Assembly: GCA_025331445.1 (NCBI GenBank)
Contig: JAIWNE010000232.1
Span: forward strand, 1 to 24,895
Reading direction: 5' to 3'
Length of the DNA stretch: 24,895 nucleotides
Origin: Blakeslea trispora
Lineage: Eukaryota > Mucoromycota > Mucoromycetes > Mucorales > Choanephoraceae
Shown here: positions 8,626 through 17,418 of the stretch, piece after piece
Layout: each line of letters starts with the position of its first letter
Position numbering within the stretch: position 1 is the stretch's first letter
Position numbers and translations under genes: made by a program
Notes under the pieces: model-generated
What the model saw: only the letters and a program-made list of their open reading frames with translations
Databases searched by the model: none
What the model was told of the DNA's origin: nothing

Positions 8626-8748
8626 CGCTTTATATAACATGTCGTCGCTTTTTACCAATGCTTGTTAGATGTTTGATTTCAGGATTACCTCTGGTAATAT
8701 CTGAAATGATTTTAGTTTTCCAACTTTGTGAACATTATTTGATTTATT

Positions 8749-8777
8749 GTTATTTTGACATTATCTGTCAAAATAAC
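8749..8777. repeat. Hairpin with 12-bp perfect arms
   Basis: GTTATTTTGACA (8749-8760) and TGTCAAAATAAC (8766-8777) are perfectly complementary around the loop TTATC. It lies just upstream of the recognisable catalytic part of the transposase pseudogene, where little else has been conserved. Confidence 0.85.
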
Positions 8778-9558
8778 CTTTAATGATGATTAATTGAATT
8801 TCCGATTATAAGTCGTTCTGGCTTCTGTATATGCCCAAATACGACAACTATGTCAAGCAGAAGTTGCAGTTTACCTTGAAGAAAGCTGAGATCTACCCGA
8901 TCAGAAGAGATTCCCAAGAGATCAGGACAAAAAGACGAGAATATTGCACAAGAATCAATGAAGAGCAGCAATTGTTCTAACTCCAAAACTGGGTTCAACC
9001 TGCACATCAACAGAACCCAGGCTCGACAAAGGCGCGGTCTCCCTGCCAGAATCAAGGTAATCCCTTCGTCAAAAGGCCGAAGTTTGACTGTTTTTGCGGC
9101 GATGAGCCATGCTGGTCTGGAGATCTCTCCGGTTCACTGCAACCGAGGCACAACAAAACAAGAGCAGTTTAATGACTTTGTTGACTGCCTCATTCGCCAC
9201 TTAAACCAAAGGGGTCTCCAAGGGTACCATGTGATATTTGACAATGCGCCTATCCATGATACCAGCGCAATGAACAAGCTTGTCGCCGCAGAGTAACGTC
9301 CCCAAAAACTCCATCCCTGGTCTCCCTTCCTTAATCCAATTGAGGAGCTCTTCTCCAAACTCAAGCAGAATGTCAAGCGACACCAACTACGACACCATGA
9401 AGAGCTCCTCCAAAGGATTAGGGAGTCAGCAGCGCTGATAACGTCTGAAGATTGTCAAGGATGGATACGGCACTCCTTGACTTTCTTCAGTAAGTGTATA
9501 CGTGAAGAAGAAATGCTTTGAATAAAATATTTATCTTTTTTAAAGACAAACTGCTCTT

Positions 9559-9787
9559 ATTCTATGTGATTATTTCTTAGAATCTATGATTTTTTAGCCT
9601 ATATAAAATTCAACGAAATCAATGGTGTCAAACGACGAAATCAATGGTAACAAACGACGAAATCAACGGTGTCAACGACGAAATTAATGGTGTCAAAAAA
9701 CGAAATTTAATTGACCAATCGACGAAATTTGTTTGTACAAACGCCGAACATTTTGGTACAAACGACGAAATCTAAATTAAAAACCAG
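9559..9787 (-). repeat. Right terminal inverted repeat of mariner element
   Basis: Inverted copy of 7284-7512. It contains the mirrored iterons (CAAACGACGAAAT...) and ends AAAACCAG before the TA duplication. One iteron has lost an A (GTCAACGACG), so the two ends have drifted separately. Confidence 0.9.
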
Positions 9788-10065
9788 TATAAAAAGATTA
9801 TCATTACTAAAGAAGTAGTCTATTAAAAGAACTGCAATCGCGGAAAGAGAATCATTACTTAGTTAAGAAAAGACTAAGGGACTCACCCTGAAATGTAGTA
9901 GAAGTATTCAGACTCAAACTTAATACGACTCAAAGTATTATAATATACTGAAAAATGAATCAAAAATGTACATGAACTTTAGCCCCGACCCAAAATAAAA
10001 AACAAATTTATTTCAAACAGGATAATGAGCTCTAAACAGCAACAAGCTACAAGCGTTAAACCAGC

Positions 10066-10118
10066 TGGGAGGGGGTTTAAGGGGGAGGGTCGTCCCTCCC
10101 CCTCACGCGAAGCCAGTA
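10066..10118. repeat. 53-bp G-rich hairpin repeat, copy 1
   Basis: It contains GGGAGGGGG-TTTAA-GGGGGAGGG followed by TCGT and CCCTCCCCC, then TCACGCGAAGCCAGTA. GGGGGAGGG (10081-10089) and CCCTCCCCC (10094-10102) form a perfect 9-bp stem with loop TCGT. The four G-runs upstream also fit a G-quadruplex pattern. It stands out sharply from the AT-rich surroundings. Confidence 0.85.
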
Positions 10119-10152
10119 ATAGTCAGGAACAGTAGATTGAGCTTTAGCCAAG

Positions 10153-10205
10153 TGGGAGGGGGTTCAAGGGGAAGGGTCGTCCCTCCCCCTCACGCGAAGC
10201 CAGTA
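10153..10205. repeat. 53-bp G-rich hairpin repeat, copy 2
   Basis: Same length as copy 1 with three or so substitutions, including one that puts a mismatch in the stem (GGGGAAGGG). The start-to-start distance from copy 1 is 87 bp. Confidence 0.85.
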
Positions 10206-10434
10206 TCAGTATCAATATTTTATTACATAATATGCATGATTAATACGATATTTAAGTAGTCACGTAATTTGCGAAAGCGCCCATCAACGGACTTGATACA
10301 CGTTTCCTTAGCCTTTTTTTCCATTTATTACTTTCATCATTACTTTACCTGAATCCAATGAACCTCGCCACTGTAGTGGTTGTAGAACTCACATGCCTAA
10401 TCCTGGTCGCTTTAGAACCTGCGAAAGCTGTCGT

Positions 10435-10486
10435 GTAATTACTTGAAACCTATGAATTAAAAATTTTTCTCTGATTTATATAATAG
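10435..10486 (+). other. Intron in the Helitron Rep gene
   Basis: 52 bp, GTAATT...ATAATAG, with a CTGAT branch-like sequence near 10471. It falls exactly between codons (CGT | GCA) and joins two open frames that share the basic, zinc-finger character of Helitron N-termini. Confidence 0.65.
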
Positions 10487-11844
10487 GCACGTCGAACGAA
10501 CACTCACCGCACTCGAAACATAAGAGCTTCTGTAGCCAGAAAACTCATGGCTTATATCTCTGAATTGAATAGATTTAGCTCTTGGACGCCTGGCCGTATG
10601 GACAAGGTGTGCCCACATTGTGGTGCTTTCCATTGGACAGCCGAAAAGCCAACCAATGTTCCTGTTTCTACTTGGAGTTGGGAGTCCTGTTGCAAGCATG
10701 GTGCCGTTAAGTTAGATACCTTGAGGGAACCACCTCAGCTTTTAAAAGATATGTTTGTTGGTAACCATGAGTTATCTACTCACTTTCTAAGAAATATCAG
10801 GCAATTTAAGATGAAATTTGCTTTTACCTGGGTTGACTGCAATACTGTGAATGCAACAGGTCGATCTGGTTCTGGCCCTTCTTCATTTATGATACATGGT
10901 GAGCTGTATCATTTGCAAGGACCTGTGAACCATGTTGTTCCGCTGAGTGCATCCAACAACAGAGGTGATGTCCCTTCATATGCACAGCTGTATATCTATG
11001 ATCCTGCTTTCGGTGTTAGCAACAGAGCCGTCAACAATCCTGGCCTAAACGTTGATTTGATTGAGCAGCTCACTCGCATGCTTCATGCTGAGAATGTCAA
11101 TCCTTTCATCAGTATCTACAAGCATGCACATGAGATTTTGAAGGATGAATACGAGAGACAGACTTTGAGTGAAGAGGAGCCAATTCCATTTCACGTTAGA
11201 CTCAGTCCTCAAATGACTATGGAATTAGTTAAAGGAAATGATAGAAGAACGGAAAACTTACCTACTACAAGCGAGATAGCAGCTGTGATTCCCACTGAGT
11301 TTGCAGGATCAAGCTACAGAGATATTCGAATCACTTACCGCAATGATAGTGAGGAAAACACCGGTCTTTTTAAGAGGATTGATCAAACACATGCAGCATA
11401 CATGCCTTTACATTATGTTTTGCTCTTTCCGCGTGGTGATTATGGATGGCATTGGGGATTGAGACTTACTTCTGTCAGTCGTCCTAACAGTGTTGCTGTA
11501 GTTGAGCGTCAGAGAGAAAGACTCCCTCAAAGAGCTCATTATCGCTTCAGACTTCACACTAGAGCAAATGAGTTTCCTACTCTTTTTCTTTCTAAAAAGT
11601 TGTTCCAACAGTATATTGTTGATCCTTGGGCAATCTGTGATCAGAATAAGCTTAAATGGATCAGAGATAACCAAAGCAGTTTGCGGGCAGATGTGTATAA
11701 CGGCCTGACTGATGCTTTAGCCCACGACAACAGAGATTTGAGCTCAATTGGCACAAAGTTTATCTTGCCAAGTAGTTATACAGATGGTCCAAGATTTATG
11801 GCCAAAATTTACCAAGACTCTATGGCTTTAGTAAGACATTTTGG

Positions 11845-11859
11845 TAAACCCACCTTCTT
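11845..11859 (+). repeat. Target-site duplication of LINE-B, left copy
   Basis: TAAACCCACCTTCTT is identical to 17429-17443. The Helitron reading frame (GKPTFF) runs through it on the left and resumes from the other copy on the right, which fixes both LINE-B ends. Confidence 0.95.
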
Positions 11860-11882
11860 TAGTATTTATTGTTATTTTAGAA

Positions 11883-12013
11883 CGGTGGATGACTAATGAC
11901 CAGTCCAAAGACACGCCGGGAATCGAACCCTGGATCCCTTCGTTCAGGAAGAAACGGCATACTAGAACTCCAAAGACGAACAAAGATCTGTATAACCAAG
12001 AAACGGTCCACCG
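11883..12013 (-). other. Structured 3' region of LINE-B with tRNA-like B-box
   Basis: CGGTGGA (11883-11889) and TCCACCG (12007-12013) are inverted copies that could close a large stem. Inside, the minus strand carries CCAGGGTTCGATTCCCGG (11933-11916), which holds an exact Pol III B-box (GGTTCGATTCC) and folds as a tRNA T-arm. A full cloverleaf could not be drawn, and the acceptor arm is missing. It may be a recognition structure for the element's reverse transcriptase, a captured tRNA fragment, or a SINE-like tail; this is inference. Confidence 0.45.
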
Positions 12014-12129
12014 AACTCCCGTGGGGAGAGAGCAAGACCAGTGAAATGCGATTGTCCTCACGAAGAAAACTCTCACATAGGCGATCACAGCATTCTACCA
12101 GTAAAGATGAGGTGATCAAAGGAAGAAAA

Positions 12130-15100
12130 TTAGATAGAAGTCGTAACGGGCATTGAGAGAGTCAGAGACTCCCACAACAAGCTCCACGTCGGCTTGCCAT
12201 CCGCATTATAAGTTCTAGGAGGGACCAAGATGGGGAGTTCCCTCTTGATCGCCGAGTTATAGCGGTGCACGACTCTTTCTGACTGCCAACTGTCAGACGG
12301 GTTAAAGAGGACGGGGTTCCGTTCAAGCCAAAGAGACCAAAGAAGATTGGCCCAACACATCCATAGGATGCGAGTGATATCGAAATCCTGTCTACCTACC
12401 CAAATGGGCGAGTTAACGAGATCAACATGGTAAAGGGGTAACCATTTCCACATGTCGACCTGTTGAAGATCCCTAGGGAGTTCAACCTGCCAGTTAGTGT
12501 AGATGATGTGGAGAAATTGTCGTACTAGTAACTGAATACGAGGGCATTCCCAGAAAATGTAGGTGGATGTCTCAAGAGAGTGACCACAGGAGCAAAAAGG
12601 GGAGATGGTTGGGTGGTCCTTAAAACGGCTAGCCGTCATGAGGTACCCTGATCCAAGTTCCCAAAGGAAGAGTTTCACTGAATCACTCACAGGGATTTCC
12701 CTCAGCCGAAGCCAAGGGTTCACCGGGTGTCGTGACCATTGATGCTTGTCATGTAGCGAAAACGAGGGGATGGAGCGTGGTGCCACTGAGGCATGCGCTG
12801 CGGATATCAGCTCTTTGTAGTAAGGGGCGGGACGGGACTGGTCCAACGTCAGAACTACTCCGGAGCTGAGTGTGGGGCCCAAAGTAAGTGGTGAGCACTT
12901 TGTATGGGGGCGGAAGAGAAAGCGGCGAGATTCGAGAGGGACATGTTTGTCTAAGACTCGTAACACTGCTCGGCGATGATCTGGTTGCCAATGCTCGAAA
13001 GCAGAGGTTCGCCATGAACCATCTGGGAAGATAGCGTCGCTCCACCGAAGTGGGGCTTGGCCAGAAAGAAGGTAAGGAAGTATCGTGGCCCAGATACGAC
13101 TCATACCAAAGTCTGTCAGTTCGGTGTACCACACAGGTGGATCCCAGAACTGGTGGGACGATGAGGGGCTCAGGTCAATAAGGCTTCCGTGACGTTTATG
13201 CCAATATTTATGAGCGTCTACCCAGTACTGAGGCCATACTGTACCGAGAGACCCGATGCGTTTTGGGTGTTGTAGCCAAGGAGACACAAAGTACTCCGAG
13301 ACCATGGGGTAGGTCAGTCGCCTGAACCTACTGAGAATCCTGGCGTGCCAATGGTACATAAGTACATTGACCCAGCGTGCGTCAGGAGAAGTCATAAAAC
13401 GTCTGATCTCTATCAGGTAATAGGACTCGAAGAGGACCGAAAAAACTGGGAGGTTGAAACCCCCCTTGTCTATAGGCAGGCCCAAGACTAGTTTGTTCAC
13501 TTTGGGGCGTCCACCTTGCCACACCGCCGAAGCGATAGTGGAGTCAATGGCGGACAGCCGCGACTTTGTCACAGGGACAAAGCGGGCAAGGAAGAGAAAT
13601 TTGGGTAAGACCAGTGTCCTGAGCGCAATGATACGCCCGTGAATGGACAACTGGGAGAGCCGCAGAGAAGCCAAGGCTGTCTTAACAGAAAGAAGGAGGT
13701 TGTCCCAGACGACATCAGTCTTAAGATCCCACCCCACTGGAACACCCAGGTGGCGAATCGTTAAGCCAGATGCAGTTGGCTGAGGCAGTTCTGGAGGATG
13801 AGCACCCACACCGCCGCGGGAGAGTACTTCAGTTTTGATGGTATTAAACTTCGCGCCAGAGGCTGAAGTGTATCTATCCAAGGTGGAATGCAAATGAGAG
13901 TAGTGATCCCACGAGGTGAGAGCCACTACAGTATCGTCAGCGTACATCGAGAAAGTAAAGCTGTTCGTCGAAGGAAGAGGTATGCCTACCCCTGGCGTCT
14001 TTGTCAGCAGATGCGCCAGACATCCCATCACACAGATAAACAATATACAAGAGAGCGGATCGCCTTGGCGTACGCCTCGACGGATCCGGAACTCGGAGGA
14101 AAGGTGACCGTTTACCATAATAGTAGAACGGGCATTTTTGTACAAAAAGCGAAGCACCCTACGCCAAGGCGCGGGTAAGCGAAACACTTTAAGTACCTGA
14201 TGAAGGAAATTATGATTGACACGGTCATAAGCCTTCTCTTGGTCTAGGAAGAGTAGAATCCCAGGCTGATTCGTCTGTTCCATATGAAATACAGTGGCCT
14301 GTACATCACGAATATTATCCCCAATTACCCGCCCAGGCAAGAAGGCGGATTGATGGAGGCCTATCCACGGGTTAAGTGCCGAAGCAAGTCTCGTGGATAT
14401 GAGTTTGGTGAAGATCTTATAGTCCGTATTGAGCAAGCTAATAGGCCTATAATTTCTAAGGTCAGTGGGGTCCCCCTTCTTGAATAGAAGGATGATCATC
14501 CCCTTTGTAAAATCATTTCGCATGCCAGAAGGGTCCTTCATAAGAGCGTTGAAGAGCCGGGTCAACACTGGTGTAAGAACATTCCGAAAGGATTTATACA
14601 ATTCGATACCCAGACCATCAAGGCCAGGGCTTTTCCCTGAAGAAAGAGAAGTGATGCTCGCATCTACCTCTCTTTCGGAGAAGGGTTTGGAAAGGGAGAC
14701 CAGACTGTCACTAGTCAATCCGGCGCGGCGAAGGGGTTTGGCGAGACCACGAAGAACCCTACGGCTCTCGTGAGTATCGACAGGAGTGTCACTATACAGA
14801 TCCTGGTAGAACTGTTTAGCAACGGAGGTGGTTTCCGATTCGGAGGCTAGCGAACCAGCCTCTTGGCGAAGAGCAGCGATGATCGTGGCTTCACGCCTAG
14901 GTTTAACTCGTTTCATAGTATACGGATTAGACCTATTGCCTTTAGCCCGCCAACGCTCGAAGTTGGCTTGGTGTCGTTTACTGCCGTATTCTTCTAAGGC
15001 CGAAGCCAGAGCGTCGTACGTGTCAGAGCAATCAATCTGTTTGCGTTCCAAACGGATGATCTTCGATCCCAAGAATTTAATGTGAAATTTAAGCCTACAA

Positions 15101-16062
15101 GATCGTTTGCGCTGGGCAATGTCCAGGCGTGATTTGAGGTTTGATTTGAGGGAAAGCCACTGGTCCATTAGAGCCTCCGAGGAGGATGATGGGGAAGTGG
15201 GATTGCAGGAGGATACGATGAGGTCGTCAGTCTCGGTCCGTATGAAAGGCGAGTTTAGAATCGAGGGATTTAGCCTCCAAGGTCGTGTTTGACCTACACT
15301 TACTTGGTAATTAAGGCAAAGGGAAATGATGGAGTGATCACTTTGTGGAAAAGCAATAGTTTTCCAGTCACCGATCAGACCATTCCATTGGGAAGGCAGG
15401 TAGAAACGGTCAATTCTACTGAAAATGGGGGAGTTACGAGCACGGTAGGTAAAGTCAATCGTTGCCGAAGACCTTAGCGCATTCCACGCATCGAAGTTCC
15501 CTATAAGGGTGTTCAGACTTCGCAGCTGAAGTCGCCCAGCGTCGTGGTTTCTAGTAACAGGGGAGCGATCTTCGGCATTCTCCACACAGTTAAAGTCCCC
15601 AACTAAGAAAAGTTCATGTACATCTGAACGGGAGGAAATGGACGCATTGATTTGTTCAAAGAATGCGCAGCGAGAGCTATGGCGGTTGGGGGCGTGAACC
15701 AGCAGGATCTTAAATACCAGGTTTTTGTATTCTATCCGAAGAAGGATACAGTTGGTAGGTAATGATGCTTCAGGTAATACCTCAACACGCATGAAGGAGG
15801 CTGCTTTATCGCTGATGAACGCGCCGAACTCCTTCGAAAAGGGTCTGGACGGATCATTGAGGCATAAGCCTGACCAGCCAGGAAAACGGGCCAAGGAAGA
15901 GTTCCATTGATCCGAATCAAGGTGGCATTCAGCTAGCAGGACGAAAGGGAGCTTATAAATCTGCATCAACTCATTGAGTTGAAATAGTTTTTGTCGGCTA
16001 GAAGAGGAAGAAAGGCCCTTGACATTCAAGAAGGCGAGTTTCATTGGGATCTCTCTACTCAT
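12130..16062 (-). CDS. LINE-B ORF2: endonuclease-reverse transcriptase
   Basis: The protein has 1310 residues and an uninterrupted frame. The APE-type endonuclease lies at about residues 8-240: LNVKGL, the acidic LLAECHLDSD, VGDFNCVE, and SDHSII. The reverse transcriptase is at about 480-760: SPGLDGLG, FKKGD...NYRPISLLNTDYKI, LPGRVIGDNI, LDQEKAYDRV (catalytic Asp), RRGVRQGDPLS, and YADD at about 707-710 (13931-13942). The RT block reads like the L1/Tx1 group. The C-terminal part resembles the zf-RVT region (CSCGHSLET...FWECPR). No RNase H is seen. The start is the ATG at 16062-16060, which gives the endonuclease a full N-terminus. It is separated from the true ORF1 stop by about 240 bp, so it needs reinitiation or internal entry. 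Confidence 0.93.
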   Translation of the reverse strand: MSREIPMKLAFLNVKGLSSSSSRQKLFQLNELMQIYKLPFVLLAECHLDSDQWNSSLARFPGWSGLCLNDPSRPFSKEFGAFISDKAASFMRVEVLPEASLPTNCILLRIEYKNLVFKILLVHAPNRHSSRCAFFEQINASISSRSDVHELFLVGDFNCVENAEDRSPVTRNHDAGRLQLRSLNTLIGNFDAWNALRSSATIDFTYRARNSPIFSRIDRFYLPSQWNGLIGDWKTIAFPQSDHSIISLCLNYQVSVGQTRPWRLNPSILNSPFIRTETDDLIVSSCNPTSPSSSSEALMDQWLSLKSNLKSRLDIAQRKRSCRLKFHIKFLGSKIIRLERKQIDCSDTYDALASALEEYGSKRHQANFERWRAKGNRSNPYTMKRVKPRREATIIAALRQEAGSLASESETTSVAKQFYQDLYSDTPVDTHESRRVLRGLAKPLRRAGLTSDSLVSLSKPFSEREVDASITSLSSGKSPGLDGLGIELYKSFRNVLTPVLTRLFNALMKDPSGMRNDFTKGMIILLFKKGDPTDLRNYRPISLLNTDYKIFTKLISTRLASALNPWIGLHQSAFLPGRVIGDNIRDVQATVFHMEQTNQPGILLFLDQEKAYDRVNHNFLHQVLKVFRLPAPWRRVLRFLYKNARSTIMVNGHLSSEFRIRRGVRQGDPLSCILFICVMGCLAHLLTKTPGVGIPLPSTNSFTFSMYADDTVVALTSWDHYSHLHSTLDRYTSASGAKFNTIKTEVLSRGGVGAHPPELPQPTASGLTIRHLGVPVGWDLKTDVVWDNLLLSVKTALASLRLSQLSIHGRIIALRTLVLPKFLFLARFVPVTKSRLSAIDSTIASAVWQGGRPKVNKLVLGLPIDKGGFNLPVFSVLFESYYLIEIRRFMTSPDARWVNVLMYHWHARILSRFRRLTYPMVSEYFVSPWLQHPKRIGSLGTVWPQYWVDAHKYWHKRHGSLIDLSPSSSHQFWDPPVWYTELTDFGMSRIWATILPYLLSGQAPLRWSDAIFPDGSWRTSAFEHWQPDHRRAVLRVLDKHVPLESRRFLFRPHTKCSPLTLGPTLSSGVVLTLDQSRPAPYYKELISAAHASVAPRSIPSFSLHDKHQWSRHPVNPWLRLREIPVSDSVKLFLWELGSGYLMTASRFKDHPTISPFCSCGHSLETSTYIFWECPRIQLLVRQFLHIIYTNWQVELPRDLQQVDMWKWLPLYHVDLVNSPIWVGRQDFDITRILWMCWANLLWSLWLERNPVLFNPSDSWQSERVVHRYNSAIKRELPILVPPRTYNADGKPTWSLLWESLTLSMPVTTSI

Positions 16063-16301
16063 AAAAAATATACAAGAAAAGAAGGACTGGGGAAAGACGA
16101 AGATGTCTAGCTAAGGAGATGCTAATTAAACTCCGATGGAGTGCAAATAATGAGGTAGGTTGGAAGACAGTGTTAATAAAAGACAAAAAGCTTAAATAAA
16201 GACTGAAGACAGATGAGAAGTATGTGAAAAAAATCAATTTATTAAAAAAAAGAAAAAACAACACACAACGACAGGAAAAAGGGAAAAGAGAGGAAAGAGA
16301 C

Positions 16302-17344
16302 CTAATCGGCCTTTTTCTTGCCCTCATCCTTTTTCGCGGGGGCGGCAGGAGAACCAGCGGAAGGGGAGGCATCTGCTTCTTCCATGGGCTGATCCCCCAA
16401 AAGAGGATCAACTTCCGCAGAAGAAGGAGGGGCGGGCGAAAGGGGCACCGTGGAGGCCGAAGAGGCAACACTAGCAGCAGGGGGAGGGGGACAGAGGACA
16501 CGAAAGAAAAGTCTTGGCTTCCCCCGCCAGAGGCAGAGGAGTCCAAGTCCATCTTGCGGGACTTCCGCTTTGACCGCCCTTTGCGGGAGCGAACCACGGT
16601 GGGGGGAGCAGCAGAATCAGCCTCCGAAGGGGCGGAACCAGCAGACGAGGGAGGAGGGCCACGTTTTCTCCCAGGCAAACCCGGAAGAGGCATAGGGGGA
16701 GTGGCGGAGGAGGAAGGGGAGAAGAGTCCAGCCAAAGACGCAGTGACCGCGGCAACAGAAGGAACAGAAGGGGAAGGGCACACACCAGGTTTATGACCTC
16801 GAAGGCCACAACGGCGGCAAGAGCCGAAAGGGAAACACTCCAAACGGACTCCGGGGAGAACGGGAAGAGACAGAGGGAGAGGCTTGCCATCCTTTTCCTG
16901 GATCGTAAGATCCCGGTTGCCAAAATCTGGCACAGGGCCAGGGGAAAGGACGAGCTTGACCACTTGACCAAATTGGCCAAGGAGGGGAGAAAGGAGATCA
17001 CCAGACACACGCGGGACGCGGCGCAAGTGGTAACGGTGGGTTGGCGCGGCAACCGGGGCAACCACGCGGCGGAAAACAAGCTCAACGTCGCCAACACGAA
17101 GGGGTGCAGCCAAAAGGCGCGCAGCGACAGAATCGTTCGCCAAGACGACCTTGACGGAACGCCCAGGGGCACGATCCAAACCCTCAGTCCCAATGACTTC
17201 GGGGGCGGCAACTTGAGAGAGCAGGGCAGGGAGGAAGGTGGCAGCACGGAGCACCACGTTGGGAGGGGGGGTAACGATAACCACCAACGTCGAGCGGTTA
17301 GCTTGACGGAGTTGCTCGTTAAATTCTTTCTGTAGATCGGACAT
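16302..17344 (-). pseudogene. LINE-B ORF1 with zinc knuckle, one frameshift
   Basis: The start MSDLQKEF is at ATG 17344-17342; an upstream in-frame ATG (17377) lies in the poly-pyrimidine leader and is less likely. The middle carries a nucleic-acid-binding-like region and a CCHC knuckle CRRCGLRGHKPGVC (CX2CX4HX4C), followed by a Pro/Ser/Ala-rich linker and basic RKGRSKRKSRK. At two C5 runs on the coding strand (16490-16480) the frame is broken: the original frame turns into Leu/Pro-rich nonsense running to 16055. The other frame (loss of one base) continues as a Ser/Ala/Pro-rich acidic-then-basic tail ending KKDEGKKKAD at TAG 16304-16302. ORF1 proteins coat the element RNA. If the indel is a consensus error, the gene is intact. 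Confidence 0.8.
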
Positions 17345-17392
17345 GTTTTTGGAGAGAAAAAAGATGTAGAAAGGCAAAAAGAACTGAAGAAA

Positions 17393-17402
17393 GGGGGGGG
17401 GG
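17393..17402 (-). other. C10 homopolymer in LINE-B leader
   Basis: A run of ten C on the coding strand lies between the TATA-like box and ORF1. It is noted because its length is easily miscounted and because it sits in the untranslated leader. Confidence 0.8.
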
Positions 17403-17410
17403 CGTGGCCC

Positions 17411-17418
17411 CTTTTATA
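17411..17418 (-). promoter_or_regulatory. TATA-like box at the LINE-B 5' end
   Basis: TATAAAAG starts about 10 bp inside the 5' terminus on the coding strand, in GAGTATAAAAGGGGCC. As a LINE must keep its promoter inside its transcript, a TATA box here would have to act on a start upstream of it or be incidental. Confidence 0.4.

Larger units (their letters stand above)
7961..9521 (+). pseudogene. Broken DDE (IS630/Tc1/mariner) transposase
   Basis: The start ATG at 7961 opens exon 1 (7961-8024), joined across an intron (8025-8082) to an exon encoding KRGPYKRMTEE, the usual basic run before the DNA-binding helix-turn-helix. A TAG at 8169 ends that frame. Coding sequence is recognisable again at about 8826-8980 (FTLKKAEIYPIRRDSQE), breaks at a TAA/frameshift at 8978-8980, and resumes as TGFNLHINRTQ in another frame. 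VIFDNAPIH (second catalytic Asp), an in-frame TAA at 9294-9296, and SPFLNPIEELFSKLK (catalytic Glu) follow. The final stop is 9519-9521, overlapping an AATAAA signal. The first catalytic Asp, expected two residues before TGFN, is replaced (NSKTGFN). The protein cannot be active. Confidence 0.85.
7284..9787 (+). mobile_element. IS630/Tc1/mariner-type DNA transposon, decayed
   Basis: A 2504-bp element with inverted ends that begin CTGGTTTT and close AAAACCAG. It is flanked on both sides by TA (7282-7283 and 9788-9789), the target duplication of this superfamily. It carries a broken DDE transposase on the plus strand with an N-terminal intron. The terminal inverted repeats are about 229 bp, long for mariner, and contain 22-bp iterons. 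Internally there is an imperfect direct duplication (7509-7915) and several hairpins. The element sits in, or at the edge of, the older LTR remnant. Confidence 0.88.
9790..10310. other. Spacer between mariner and Helitron
   Basis: AT-rich sequence without coding potential, except for the two G-rich 53-bp repeats at 10066-10205. The Helitron 5' terminus (expected to begin TC after an A) should lie in this stretch or shortly after it but could not be picked out. Confidence 0.6.
10312..11859 (+). pseudogene. Helitron Rep protein, 5' part (cut by LINE-B)
   Basis: Exon 1 (open from 10312 to 10434) encodes a CxxC...CxxC finger (CSGCRTHM...RTCESCR) and has no clear ATG. It splices over 52 bp to exon 2 (from 10487), which reads ARRTNTHRTRN and then passes the internal ATG at 10547. 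Next come CPHC...HW...CC (a second zinc-binding motif typical of Helitron proteins), MPLHYVLLFPRGDYGWHWG (the LLFPYGEDGWH-type motif), LFQQYIVDPWA, LPSSYTDGPR and MALVRHFGKPTFF. There the frame meets LINE-B at 11860. The piece continues logically at 17444. Rep starts rolling-circle-like transposition by nicking single-stranded DNA; this split gene cannot make it. Confidence 0.85.

Noticed and set aside
11883..12013. A complete tRNA gene in the LINE-B 3' region
   Set aside because: Only the T-arm/B-box is convincing; no pairing acceptor arm or standard anticodon arm could be drawn.
16055..16062. ATGAGTAG stop/start overlap as a coupling signal in LINE-B
   Set aside because: The ORF1 frame reaching 16057 is off-frame nonsense after the indel at 16480-16490; the true stop is at 16302.
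16224..17335. Plus-strand frames of 180-190 codons opposite LINE-B ORF1
   Set aside because: Gly/Arg/Glu-rich low-complexity shadows of the Pro/Ser-rich ORF1, without domains.
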